This document shows, in pieces, positions 15,856-24,106 of a DNA stretch of 37,853 nt. The position numbers and the translations under genes are program-made. The stretch is taken from assembly GCA_020443345.1 (NCBI GenBank), contig JAGRIH010000034.1, positions 19,216 to 57,068 of the forward strand. The letters are read 5' to 3'. How positions within the stretch are numbered: position 1 is the first letter of the stretch; every line of letters begins with the position of its first letter. The DNA comes from Halioglobus sp. GTDB lineage: Bacteria; Pseudomonadota; Gammaproteobacteria; Pseudomonadales; Halieaceae. A model generated the notes under the pieces. It made no database searches. It had not been told where the DNA came from and saw only the letters and a list, made by a program, of their open reading frames with translations.

Positions 15856-16341
15856 CTACCCAAGCAACTTCTCGATGTCTTTCTCAATTGCAGCGGGCTT
15901 GTCGGTCGGGGCGTAGCGCTTGACCACGTTGCCGTCGGCGTCGATCAGGAACTTGGTGAAGTTCCACTTGATACCACGGCTGCCCAGTGCGCCCGGCGCC
16001 GCCTTTTTCAGGTACTTGAACAGCGGCTCGGCGCCGCCGCCGTTGACCTCGATTTTGCCGAACATGGGGAAACTGACGCCGTAGTTGAGCTGGCAGAACT
16101 CGACGATCTCGTCATTGCTGCCCGGGTCCTGTTTGCCGAACTGGTTGCAGGGAAAGCCGAGAATTTCCAGGCCCGCGTCGCGGTACTTTTCGTACAGCTC
16201 CTCCAGCCCGGCAAACTGGGGGGTGAATCCGCACTTCGACGCGGTGTTGACCACCAGCAGAACTTTGCCCCGGTAGTCCGCCAGTGATTTCTTCTCGCCG
16301 GCCGCCGTGGCGCAGCTAAAGTCGTAGACAGTGTCGGTCAT
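15856..16341 (-). CDS. Glutathione peroxidase family protein (thioredoxin-dependent type likely)
   Basis: 161 residues, the usual length for bacterial BtuE-like enzymes. Peroxidatic Cys37 lies in [12 protein letters not shown], a Cys in place of selenocysteine. Gln67 (FPCNQFG), Trp126 and Asn127 (WNFTKFLI) complete the catalytic tetrad. Cys83 ([14 protein letters not shown]) is at the position of the resolving Cys in thioredoxin-dependent homologues, so thioredoxin rather than glutathione may be the reductant. The enzyme reduces hydroperoxides, probably in the cytoplasm. The ATG at 16341 gives the standard N-terminus; an upstream in-frame start at 16407 would add 22 unrelated residues. Its stop lies 6 bp from the fold-back element. 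Confidence 0.92.
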   Translation of the reverse strand: MTDTVYDFSCATAAGEKKSLADYRGKVLLVVNTASKCGFTPQFAGLEELYEKYRDAGLEILGFPCNQFGKQDPGSNDEIVEFCQLNYGVSFPMFGKIEVNGGGAEPLFKYLKKAAPGALGSRGIKWNFTKFLIDADGNVVKRYAPTDKPAAIEKDIEKLLG

Positions 16342-16533
16342 CGTCGGGTCTCCAAAGTCGTGGTGCCTGCGCCGCAATGGCACGGCATAGTAACCGTCTT
16401 GTGGCAAAAAGTCGTGCAGCCCCTACGCAGTGTAGAAGCTGTGCGACACAGTATAGGACAGCGGCAGTGATTTCGATTGGTCCAGCGTGTGATACCGTAG
16501 TGAACCATTCACGCAACCGGGCTGTACCCTCAC

Positions 16534-17934
16534 ATGCAACACCAGGCCGTCTTTGTTCACGGCTCCACCCTGCGACACGTGGTGGTTATGACCAGCGCCA
16601 GCGCCGCGGGGCTGCTGGCCATGTTTGGCGTGGATATGGTCGACATGTATTTCCTGACCCTCCTCGGCCAGCAGCAACTGGCCGCGGCGGTGGGTTTTGC
16701 CGGAACCCTGCTGTTCTTCCTGGTATCGGTCAGTATCGGCCTGCAGATCGCCCTGGGTGCCCTGGTGGCCCGCTCCGAGGGCGCGCAGCGGCGCGATCTG
16801 GCGGGTCGCTATTGCACCAGTTCGCTGCTGTTCAACGTGCTCGTATCGGCGCTGATCAGCGCCATTGCCTGGTTCAATCTGCCGGCGCTGCTCGGCCTGC
16901 TCGGCGCCTCCGGCCAGACGCTGGACTACGCCGTGAGTTACGCCGGTATCGTCCTGCCCAATATGCCGGTTCTGGTACTGGGCATGAGCATGGCCGCGGG
17001 CGCGCGCGCCATCGGGGACGCGCGCCGCTCCATGTGGGCCACGGTGCTGGGTTCGCTGGTCAATGCCGCCCTGGATCCCCTGTTTATCTTTACCTTCGGC
17101 TGGGGGCTGGAGGGTGCGGCGCTGGCCTCCGTGGCCTCGCGCATGGTGATACTCGCCGTTGCCTGGCATGCCGTCGTGGCGGTACACCGGCTGCCGGTGC
17201 GGATCAGTCGCGCCGAGTTTCTCACCGACTTGAAGCCGATCCTCAGTATCGCCGGACCCGCCGTGTTGACTAACCTGGCGACTCCCATCGGTGCCGGGTT
17301 CGTGCTGCGCACCATGTCTCAGTTTGGCGACAGTGCGGTGGCCGGGGCGGCTATCATGGGCCGTATTACCCCCGTTGCCTTCGCCGCTATCTTCGCGCTG
17401 TCGGGCGCGGTGGGGCCGATCGTGGGGCAAAACGCCGGCGCCGGGCGCTATGACCGGGTGCGCTCCACGCTGCTCGACGCCATCCGCTTTAATGTGGTCT
17501 ACACGGCCGTGGTGTGGTTGCTGTTTCTGTTGTCGTCGGATTTGATCGTGCAGGCTTTCTCGGCCACTGGCGCCGGCGCTGACCTGATCGATTTCTACTG
17601 CACCTTCCTGGCGGGCGCGTTTGTGTTCAACGGCTTGTTGTTCGTGGCCAATGCCAGCTTCAACAATCTGCATCACCCGCGCTGGGCCACCGGGTTCAAT
17701 TTCGGCCGGGCGCTGTTGGGTACGATTCCAGCGGTCTATCTCGGGGCGCAGTGGTATGGTGCCCGGGGCGTTCTGGCGGGGGAGGCCTTTGGTGCCGTGT
17801 TGTTCGGTCTGCTGGCAATGGCCGGCGCGTTTATGCTGGTGCGGCGCCTGGAGCGCCAGCAGCGGCCGCTCGCTCCGGCGCCGCAGACGGCGGTGCCGGC
17901 GGGCCTGGAGGCCAGCCGTGAGCCCCCGGTTTAG
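16534..17934 (+). CDS. MATE family multidrug/Na+ (or H+) efflux transporter
   Basis: 466 residues with about twelve hydrophobic segments in two six-helix halves. Family patterns include VDMVDMYFLTLLGQQQLAA in the first helix hairpin, SIGLQIALGALVARSEGA, and in the second half SGAVGPIVGQNAGAGRYDR, a conserved MATE sequence. The family exports drugs or metabolites at the inner membrane, driven by Na+ or H+; substrate cannot be told from sequence. The C-terminal ~30 residues are hydrophilic and Pro/Ala-rich. It is convergent with the glutamine-synthetase homologue, the two stops being only 9 bp apart, with no clear terminator between. Confidence 0.92.
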   Translation: MQHQAVFVHGSTLRHVVVMTSASAAGLLAMFGVDMVDMYFLTLLGQQQLAAAVGFAGTLLFFLVSVSIGLQIALGALVARSEGAQRRDLAGRYCTSSLLFNVLVSALISAIAWFNLPALLGLLGASGQTLDYAVSYAGIVLPNMPVLVLGMSMAAGARAIGDARRSMWATVLGSLVNAALDPLFIFTFGWGLEGAALASVASRMVILAVAWHAVVAVHRLPVRISRAEFLTDLKPILSIAGPAVLTNLATPIGAGFVLRTMSQFGDSAVAGAAIMGRITPVAFAAIFALSGAVGPIVGQNAGAGRYDRVRSTLLDAIRFNVVYTAVVWLLFLLSSDLIVQAFSATGAGADLIDFYCTFLAGAFVFNGLLFVANASFNNLHHPRWATGFNFGRALLGTIPAVYLGAQWYGARGVLAGEAFGAVLFGLLAMAGAFMLVRRLERQQRPLAPAPQTAVPAGLEASREPPV

Positions 17935-17943
17935 ACATGAGGG

Positions 17944-19287
17944 TCAGAGCTTTTCCAGGTACGACTGGTATTCCAGCAGCGTGACGCGCTTGCGGAACTC
18001 GGTGATTTCCTGTTCCTTGGTGAGAGTGAAGATACGCTGCAACTCGCCGCCCAGTGCCTGGCGGATGAAGTCCGACGCGCTGAACAGTTTTACCGCGTCG
18101 TGCATGTAGACCGGCAGGCTCGTCTCTTCGCGGCAATAGGCGTCACCGGTGATGGGCTCGCCCGGCGACAGGTTTTGCTCGATGCCGTCCATCATGGACG
18201 CCAGCAGTACCGCGAACAGCAGGTAGGGGTTGGCATCTGACCCGGCCACCCGGTGCTCCAGGCGGCGCGCGCCGTGGCTGCCGGCGGGTACGCGAACCGC
18301 CACCGTGCGATTTTCATAGCCCCAGCTGGGGTAGGTCGGCGCGTGGCAGCCGCGCTGGAAGCGCCGGTACGCATTGTAGCTGGGGGCCAGCACCGCTACG
18401 GAGTCTGCCATGTTGGCCAGGCAGCCGGCGATGGCGTTGCGCAGCAGGGGGGTGCCCGCCTGGGTGCCGTCGTCAAAGATATTGACGCCCTTGGCGTCCA
18501 GGACACTGCAGTGCACATGCATGCCATTGCCGGGCTCGTCATCGAACGGCTTGGCCATAAAGCTGGCGATCAGACCGTGCTTGCCCGCTACCCCCTTGAT
18601 CAGGCGCTTCATCATAACCACCTGCTTGGCCGCCAGTACCGGGCTGTCCACGTGCTGCATGTTGATCTCGTACTGCGACGGTGCCGATTCCTTGACCACG
18701 CCATCGAAGGGCAAATCCTGCAGTTCGCAGGCCAGGCGCAGGTCCTCCATCATGTCGCGATGGTGGTGGAGTACATCCAGGCCGTAGGTGTTGCCGCCCA
18801 CCGGAGCGCCGCCGACCGGCGCCGGGCAGGTGTGGCGGGGCAGTGACTGGTCCCAGCTCACCAGACTGAATTCGAGCTCGGCCGCCACCACGGGGCGCCA
18901 GCCCGCTTCCTGGTAGCGACGCAGCACCCGCTTCAGGACGTGGCGCGGGTCGCCGAGGTAGGGTGAGCCGTCCGCTTCGTACATGGACAGCATGACCTGG
19001 CCATGCTGTCCGTCGGGTGACCAGGGGGTGGGCAGCAGGGAGCCCTCAACCGGACGACAGGTTCCGTCGGCGTCGCCGGAGGCGAACACCAGTTCCTGCA
19101 CGTCGCGGCCCCAGATGTCGAGGCTCAGTGCGGTCTTGGGAAGCTTGAGTTCGCCCTCGAAAATTTTGTGGAGTTTGTGGCGGGGCAGCCACTTGCCGCG
19201 CATCACGCCGTTGCAATCCGGAAGCAGGGCCTCGATGGTGGTTATTTCAGGGTGTGCCCGAAGAAACCAGTCGGCTTCCAGCGACAT
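17944..19287 (-). CDS. PuuA-like gamma-glutamylpolyamine synthetase / glutamine synthetase family protein
   Basis: 447 residues from ATG 19287. Glutamine-synthetase signatures: EIT near the N-terminus with MRGKWLPRHKL, the EFSLVS metal-binding strand, NGMHVHCSVLDAKG (ATP/metal His region), and TYPSWGYENRTVAVRVP. The N-terminus and length resemble PuuA and related type III-like ligases, which join glutamate to putrescine or other amines, rather than GlnA (~469 residues with an adenylylation Tyr loop, which I do not see). No other puu genes are near. A LuxR regulator lies upstream on the same strand, and a 16-bp palindrome 60 bp before this start may be its operator. Confidence 0.85.
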   Translation of the reverse strand: MSLEADWFLRAHPEITTIEALLPDCNGVMRGKWLPRHKLHKIFEGELKLPKTALSLDIWGRDVQELVFASGDADGTCRPVEGSLLPTPWSPDGQHGQVMLSMYEADGSPYLGDPRHVLKRVLRRYQEAGWRPVVAAELEFSLVSWDQSLPRHTCPAPVGGAPVGGNTYGLDVLHHHRDMMEDLRLACELQDLPFDGVVKESAPSQYEINMQHVDSPVLAAKQVVMMKRLIKGVAGKHGLIASFMAKPFDDEPGNGMHVHCSVLDAKGVNIFDDGTQAGTPLLRNAIAGCLANMADSVAVLAPSYNAYRRFQRGCHAPTYPSWGYENRTVAVRVPAGSHGARRLEHRVAGSDANPYLLFAVLLASMMDGIEQNLSPGEPITGDAYCREETSLPVYMHDAVKLFSASDFIRQALGGELQRIFTLTKEQEITEFRKRVTLLEYQSYLEKL

Positions 19288-19347
19288 GCATACACCGTGC
19301 GGTTGGCGGTAAGCGTGCACTATCCCGATTGCCCCGCTACTGCTCAA

Positions 19348-19363
19348 TGCCCCACGTGGGGCA
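19348..19363. promoter_or_regulatory. 16-bp perfect palindrome upstream of the PuuA-like gene
   Basis: TGCCCCACGTGGGGCA is a perfect palindrome centred on CACGTG. It sits between the end of the LuxR gene (19373) and the start of the synthetase gene (19287) on the minus strand. It fits the size of a dimer operator, possibly for the LuxR protein encoded next door. It could instead be a short terminator stem, but no T-run follows on the minus strand. Confidence 0.5.
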
Positions 19364-19372
19364 GCGGTTCGT

Positions 19373-20218
19373 CTAGCGCGGCGACATGTAGACGCTGAGC
19401 GGATCGCTGCCGGCGGCCGCGCCGAGGCAGGACATGGCGTTGAGAAACAGGGAGAACAGATCGGTCTGCGAGCTTACATCCAGCTTGCGATAGATACTCT
19501 TGCGGTGGCGGCGCACCGTCTCCACCGCGATGGCCAGACGCTGTGCCGAGACGTCCGTGCCGTAGCCGCGCAGCATGAGTTCCAGCACGTCCTTTTCGCG
19601 GGGCGAGAGCAGCGACTTGCCGAAGGTGCGAAAGGCCAGGTCGATCTGGTGATCGATGCCCGGCTGGATCAGGTGCCGGACGGCAAAGCCGTCGTGTTCA
19701 CTGTGCGTCTTGATCAGCTCCGACACCGGCTCCGCCAGCAGGTAGAGCATCTCGTACTCCTGGTCGGAGAAGGCGCCGCGCAGCGGCAGGCGCATCATGC
19801 TGAGATTGATTACGCTGCCGCCGCGCAGCTTGGACAGAAACACCGCCTCGTCGGCGGTCCCGGTGCCGGCATAGTAGCTGCGGTAGTAATTCGAGTCCTC
19901 CAGGTTGCCCATCACCACCCGGGACAGGCGGTAGACCTTGGAGCGCGGCTGTTGCATGGAGGTCTGGTAGAAGGGGTCTTCGCGGTAGGGTCCATCGAGA
20001 TAGCGGTCGATCTGGCTGGCGATGGCGTGCCGGGGAATTTCGTGATACAGCACTCGCGGCGGCAGATCCCGGTGATACAGCCACACCTGGGGGTAGTCGA
20101 TGGCGACCTGTCCACCCACGGCGGCTACCAGCGTGGGAAAGAAATTATCGCCGCCCAGCGCGGCGATGGCACGGGACAGATCGCGGTTCCACTTGCTCAG
20201 TTGTTTGATGTCGGTCAT
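19373..20218 (-). CDS. LuxR family transcriptional regulator
   Basis: 281 residues. The C-terminal ~65 residues are a LuxR/GerE helix-turn-helix: LSPREKDVLELMLRGYGTDV, then QRLAIAVETVRRHRKSIYRK. The ~200-residue N-terminal part has no receiver Asp pattern and does not carry the clear WxxYxxxY autoinducer motif, so the signal is unknown. A GAF-like or other sensor fold is possible. The gene is co-directional with the PuuA-like synthetase, 85 bp upstream of it, which suggests it regulates amine or nitrogen use. An A-run lies just before its own start (T-run 20222-20230 on the plus strand). Confidence 0.87.
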   Translation of the reverse strand: MTDIKQLSKWNRDLSRAIAALGGDNFFPTLVAAVGGQVAIDYPQVWLYHRDLPPRVLYHEIPRHAIASQIDRYLDGPYREDPFYQTSMQQPRSKVYRLSRVVMGNLEDSNYYRSYYAGTGTADEAVFLSKLRGGSVINLSMMRLPLRGAFSDQEYEMLYLLAEPVSELIKTHSEHDGFAVRHLIQPGIDHQIDLAFRTFGKSLLSPREKDVLELMLRGYGTDVSAQRLAIAVETVRRHRKSIYRKLDVSSQTDLFSLFLNAMSCLGAAAGSDPLSVYMSPR

Positions 20219-20357
20219 GCGGTTTTTTTTTAGATTGGTACCGGGTTCGCCGAGCCATCAATAGTGGGCAGTCGATGTCGCCTTGTCAAACGCACGGATC
20301 AATAAAGCGCCATTTCCTGTACCGAGCGCGCCCGGTTTCCAGCGGCGCACGGGCGCT

Positions 20358-20972
20358 TCAATCCGTCCACGGCAGCGGTCCGTTGCGCCAGTGCCGGCGC
20401 CACGCGCGGTAGACCTTGTCACTGTAGATGCGGCTGCCGCTGCTGCCGTTGTAGGCCGCCAGTGCGCGGTGCAGGTCACCGTCTTCGCGCTGCATATAAA
20501 ACTGCAGGATACGGCAGCCGTATTCGAGATTGGTGGTGTTGAGCGTCAGGTTGTCGTCCGGACGGCCGATTTCATCCTTCCAGAACGGCATCACCTGCAT
20601 CATGCCCTGGGCGCCGACCCGGGAGATGGCGAAGCGATCGAAATGGCTCTCCACCTCGATCACGGCCAACACCAGTTCCGGCGGTACGCGGGCCCGGGTG
20701 GCGGCGCCGTGAACGGCGCGCAGCAGCGTCAGGCGCTGTGCGGCGTCGTCCACGAACCGGGCCAGCCGTGCGGACATGTCCACCAGCCAGACCTCGGCGT
20801 GGTAGCGATCGTCAAAACTGCTGGCGCCACGGATGGTGTGCTCGAGGAAGCTGCGCAGGGCCGCGCGCTCCTGCTCGTCGACGGGCTGTGCCGCAACGTG
20901 CAGGGTGGCGAGCGCGCCGAGGGCCAGCGCAGACAACGGCCGGCAAATTGCGCTGCGTACGCTGCCCCGCAC
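20358..20972 (-). CDS. Transglycosylase SLT-domain protein (MltC/EmtA-like), exported
   Basis: 204 residues from a GTG start. An N-terminal hydrophobic segment (PLSALALGALATLHVAAQ) looks like a signal peptide. The SLT domain spans ~95-195 with catalytic E108 in VIEVESHFD, GAQGMMQVMPF and ALAAYNGSSGSRIYSDKVYR. These enzymes cleave peptidoglycan between MurNAc and GlcNAc in the periplasm. The short single-domain form lacks the long superhelical arm of Slt70. It starts 8 bp after the proS stop on the same strand, so the two are probably co-transcribed; this pairing is seen in some Pseudomonas-like genomes. Confidence 0.88.
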   Translation of the reverse strand: MRGSVRSAICRPLSALALGALATLHVAAQPVDEQERAALRSFLEHTIRGASSFDDRYHAEVWLVDMSARLARFVDDAAQRLTLLRAVHGAATRARVPPELVLAVIEVESHFDRFAISRVGAQGMMQVMPFWKDEIGRPDDNLTLNTTNLEYGCRILQFYMQREDGDLHRALAAYNGSSGSRIYSDKVYRAWRRHWRNGPLPWTD

Positions 20973-20980
20973 AGCCGGTC

Positions 20981-22690
20981 TCAGGCCAGTCGTGCGGCGA
21001 CGAATTGCGCCACAGCGCTGCGTGCAACGAGCTGTGACTGTGCGTCGCGCCGGCCCCGGTATTCGATGTTGCCCGCGGCCAGCGCGCGGTCGCCGATTAC
21101 CAGGCGGTGCGGGATGCCGATCAGTTCCATGTCCGCGAACTTGACACCGGGCCGCTCGTTGCGGTCGTCCAGCAGAACGTCCACTCCCATGGACAGCAGT
21201 TCGTCGTACAGCGCCCGCGCGCAGTCGGCCACCTCGCGTGACTTGTGCATATTCAGCGGCACGATGGCCAGTTGGAACGGCGCCATGCTCTGTGGCCAGA
21301 TAATGCCGCGGTCGTCGTGGTTCTGCTCGATTGCCGCGGCCACGATACGGCTCACCCCGATACCGTAGCAGCCCATGGTCACAGTGACATGCCTGCCGTT
21401 CTCATCCAGCACGCGGGCGTTCATGGCCTCGCTGTACTTGGTGCCGAGCTGGAAGATATGCCCGACTTCAATGCCGCGCTTGATCTGCAGACGGCCGCAG
21501 CCGTCCGGGCTGGGGTCGCCCGCCACCACCTGGCGCAGATCCGCCACCGGCGGCAGCGGACAGTCCCGCCCCCAGTTCACACCGGTGAGGTGGGTGTCAT
21601 CGCGGTTGGCGCCACAGGTGAAATCGGCCAGGTGCGCCGCGCTGTGATCCACAATGACGGGCAGCGCCAGTCCCACCGGGCCGAGTGAGCCGCAACCCGC
21701 CCCGCAGGCCGCGCGCACCCGGGCCTCGTCGGCCAGTTGCAGCGGCGCGGCGACGCCGGTGAGCTTCTGCGCTTTGACCGTGTTCAACTGGTGATCGCCG
21801 CGCAGCACCAGCGCCACCAGCGCGCCGGGCGCGTCACCGTTGACCACCAGCGTCTTGACGGTGGCGGCGGCGTCTATGGACAGGAAGCTGGCGAGATTCT
21901 CGATGGATCTCACCCCCGGTGTGGCCACCTCGGTCATGCTGGCCCGGGGCGGCGCCCGCTCGCCGACCGGCGCCAGCGCCTCGGCCATTTCCACGTTGGC
22001 GGCGTAGCTGCCGCTGTCGCAGAATGCGATAGCGTCCTCGCCGGACTGCGCCAGCACATGGAACTCGTGCGAGGCGCTGCCCCCGATACTGCCGGTATCG
22101 GCGATTACCGGGCGGAATTCCAGCCCCAGCCGGGAAAAGATATTGCTGTAGGCCTCGTGCATGCGCAGGTAGGTCTGCTCCAGGGACGCCTGGTCCAGGT
22201 GGAAGGAGTAGGCGTCTTTCATCAGGAATTCACGCGAGCGCATGATGCCGAAGCGCGGTCGGATTTCGTCGCGCACCTTGGCCTGTATCTGGTAGAGGTT
22301 GATCGGCAGTTGCTTGTAGCTCTTGATCTCGTTGCGCACCAGATCGGTAATGACTTCCTCGTGCGTGGGCCCCAGGCAGAATTCCCGGTCGTGGCGATCG
22401 CGAATACGCAGCAGCTCCGGCCCGTACTGCTCCCAGCGCCCGGACTCCCGCCACAGTTCCGCCGGTTGCACCACGGGCATGCTCAACTCCTGGGCGCCGG
22501 CGGCGTCCATTTCGCGACGCACGATGGCTTCCACCTTGCGCAGGATGCGCAGCCCCAGCGGCAGCCAGGTGTACAGACCCGATGCCAGTTTGCGGATCAG
22601 TCCCGCGCGCAGCATCAGTTGGTGACTGATCACCTCGGCGTCGGCGGGTGTCTCTTTCTGGGTCGCGATGAGGAAGTTGCTGGTGCGCAT
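20981..22690 (-). CDS. proS: Prolyl-tRNA synthetase, bacterial type with editing insertion
   Basis: 569 residues, as in E. coli ProS (572). The N-terminus [19 protein letters not shown] and motif 1 region ([20 protein letters not shown]) are typical. Motif 2 includes [14 protein letters not shown]. Residues ~220-390 form the YbaK-like insertion that hydrolyses Ala-tRNA(Pro). Motif 3 [20 protein letters not shown] and the anticodon-binding domain (~470-569) follow. It attaches proline to tRNA(Pro) in the cytoplasm. The ATG at 22690 gives the standard start. It is divergent from the HU-like gene across a 310-bp gap, and the lytic transglycosylase follows it. Confidence 0.96.
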   Translation of the reverse strand: MRTSNFLIATQKETPADAEVISHQLMLRAGLIRKLASGLYTWLPLGLRILRKVEAIVRREMDAAGAQELSMPVVQPAELWRESGRWEQYGPELLRIRDRHDREFCLGPTHEEVITDLVRNEIKSYKQLPINLYQIQAKVRDEIRPRFGIMRSREFLMKDAYSFHLDQASLEQTYLRMHEAYSNIFSRLGLEFRPVIADTGSIGGSASHEFHVLAQSGEDAIAFCDSGSYAANVEMAEALAPVGERAPPRASMTEVATPGVRSIENLASFLSIDAAATVKTLVVNGDAPGALVALVLRGDHQLNTVKAQKLTGVAAPLQLADEARVRAACGAGCGSLGPVGLALPVIVDHSAAHLADFTCGANRDDTHLTGVNWGRDCPLPPVADLRQVVAGDPSPDGCGRLQIKRGIEVGHIFQLGTKYSEAMNARVLDENGRHVTVTMGCYGIGVSRIVAAAIEQNHDDRGIIWPQSMAPFQLAIVPLNMHKSREVADCARALYDELLSMGVDVLLDDRNERPGVKFADMELIGIPHRLVIGDRALAAGNIEYRGRRDAQSQLVARSAVAQFVAARLA

Positions 22691-22867
22691 GCGAATGTCC
22701 GGGTTTGAGCGGTTGCTGAGAGACGGCTAGTTTAGTGGGAAAAACCTTTTGCGCACAACGTGCCCTGCACGCGGCGTCAAAGGTGCTCAAATTGGGCAGA
22801 TGGTGACGGTCAGCGGCGCAAAGGCGGCAAAAACCAGTGTTTTTTCACGCGCGTGCCACGAAAACAC

Positions 22868-22896
22868 TTGTATTGCAGCGTTTCATGATTTATACA
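22868..22896 (+). promoter_or_regulatory. Predicted sigma-70 promoter of the HU-like gene
   Basis: TTGTAT (22868-22873) and TATACA (22891-22896) are separated by 17 bp. The predicted leader is ~95 nt and ends with AGGAAAGG (22982-22989) before ATG 23001. The rest of the 310-bp gap to proS (22691-23000) holds no gene that I can support. Confidence 0.55.
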
Positions 22897-23000
22897 TTCG
22901 CTCGTGGCTTGTGGCGGCGCAATTTTCCGCGGTTAGGGGATGCGGGCAGTCCGGGTTCAATGCGTGTTCCAACTCACTATCAGGAAAGGTTGAAAATAAT

Positions 23001-23423
23001 ATGGCTACCAAGAAAGCAGCAGCAAAGAAGAAGGCTCCGGCGAAGAAGGCCGCAGCAAAAAAAGCACCCGCCGGGAAGAAGGCAGCGCCCGCGAAGCGAG
23101 CCGCCGGGCCCATCAAGGAGAAAATGACCAAGAGCCAGATCGTAGCGAGCCTCGCCGACAGCACCGGCCTGACCAAGAAGGAGGTCGGATGCGTGATGGA
23201 TGAACTACACAGCCTGATGGAGCGCAGCATCAAGAAGCGCGCGGTGGGTGAGTTCACCATTCCGGGGATTCTGAAAATCACCACGGTGAAAAAGCCCGCC
23301 CGCAAGGCGCGCAAGGGCATCAATCCCTTCACCGGTGAAGAGACCACGTTCAAGGCCAAGCCTGCGAGCACCGCGGTCAAGATCCGGCCTCTGAAGAAAC
23401 TGAAGGAATTTGCCGCCGCGTAG
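23001..23423 (+). CDS. HU-family DNA-binding protein with N-terminal Lys/Ala-rich tail
   Basis: 140 residues. Residues 1-~38 are a low-complexity Lys/Ala/Pro tail (repeats such as AAKKKAPAKKAAAKKAP), like eukaryotic H1 tails. Residues ~42-137 form an HU/IHF fold with MTKSQIVASLADSTGLTKKE and the DNA-binding arm GINPFTGEETTFKAKPAS. The product should bind the nucleoid, the tail adding non-specific DNA contacts. AGGAAAGG gives a strong ribosome site 11 nt before ATG; the longer open frame from 22749 is rejected. Tailed HU proteins occur in several proteobacterial and actinobacterial groups, so this is a family variant rather than a new fusion. Confidence 0.9.
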   Translation: MATKKAAAKKKAPAKKAAAKKAPAGKKAAPAKRAAGPIKEKMTKSQIVASLADSTGLTKKEVGCVMDELHSLMERSIKKRAVGEFTIPGILKITTVKKPARKARKGINPFTGEETTFKAKPASTAVKIRPLKKLKEFAAA

Positions 23424-23719
23424 GAAGCTGCCGGGCCGGGGGCCTGGTCGGCGGTAGAATCCGTCCCGGCCTGACAGACTTCCGGCCCGCATATTCCGCG
23501 ACCCGCTTGGCACAGCGGGTCGGCGACAGTGCCTTCTGCGCAGCACCCGTTCGGGTGCCGGTCCCCGCCGCCTGGCAGAGGCGCGGGCTTGCTCTGTTGA
23601 CCGTGGTGGACAGACCTTCTTACGCTTGGCCTGCCAGCCCGCATGGGGTAAAATCCGCGCCTCGATTTTTCTCTCCTTTGTCCAGTTAATTGAGTCCAGT
23701 TGATTGGTGGGTGGATGCC
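23424..23719 (+). other. Intergenic region with two hairpins
   Basis: Between the HU-like gene and the FmdB gene I see no supported gene. ACCCGC (23501-23506) pairs with GCGGGT (23515-23520), and GCACCCG (23543-23549) pairs with CGGGTGC (23552-23558). Neither is followed by a T-tract, so a rho-independent terminator is not convincing. Confidence 0.35.
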
Positions 23720-24058
23720 ATGCCGATTTATGAGTACCAGTGTCAGGCCTGTAAGCAGGAAATTGAAGTTATCCAGAAACTCAGCGATGCACCCTTGCAG
23801 GACTGCCCCGCCTGCGGCGCATCCACACTGAAGAAAAAAGTGACCGCTGCCGCGTTTCGCCTGAAGGGCGGCGGCTGGTACGAGACGGACTTCAAGAGCG
23901 GCAACAAGAAGAATATCGCCGGCGGCGCGGACGGCGGGTCGGAGTCGGCCGGCAGCAGCGACAAGCCGGCAGCGGGCGGTGGCGCCCAGACGTCCGGCTC
24001 GACTGGCGGCAGCGAAAAATCCGGTACTGCAACGAGCGGTCAGACCTCCGGGTCCTAA
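23720..24058 (+). CDS. FmdB family zinc-ribbon protein
   Basis: 112 residues from ATG 23720. The N-terminus MPIYEYQCQACKQ with CPACGA further on gives two CxxC pairs (Cys9/12 and a second pair near residue 34), a zinc ribbon. The C-terminal ~55 residues are Gly/Ser-rich and probably disordered. FmdB proteins are often encoded immediately before aspS in gammaproteobacteria, as here (48 bp). Their function is uncertain; regulation is often annotated but not shown for this group. The upstream in-frame start at 23690 would add residues that break the conserved N-terminus. Confidence 0.9.
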   Translation: MPIYEYQCQACKQEIEVIQKLSDAPLQDCPACGASTLKKKVTAAAFRLKGGGWYETDFKSGNKKNIAGGADGGSESAGSSDKPAAGGGAQTSGSTGGSEKSGTATSGQTSGS

Positions 24059-24106
24059 TCCCACGCCCTGCGGGCCTGGCCAAGTCAATTACACGGAAAC
24101 CAGACT

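Noticed and set aside
15557-15887. Two small overlapping open frames on opposite strands with shared peptides
   Set aside because: The similarity comes from the inverted-repeat DNA; neither has a ribosome site or family match.
22749-23000. 84-residue extension of the HU-like protein
   Set aside because: It covers the predicted promoter and leader; AGGAAAGG before ATG 23001 and the Lys/Ala tail give a better start.
23543-23558. GC hairpin as terminator of the HU-like gene
   Set aside because: No T-run follows on either strand and it is 120 bp after the stop; recorded only as a hairpin.
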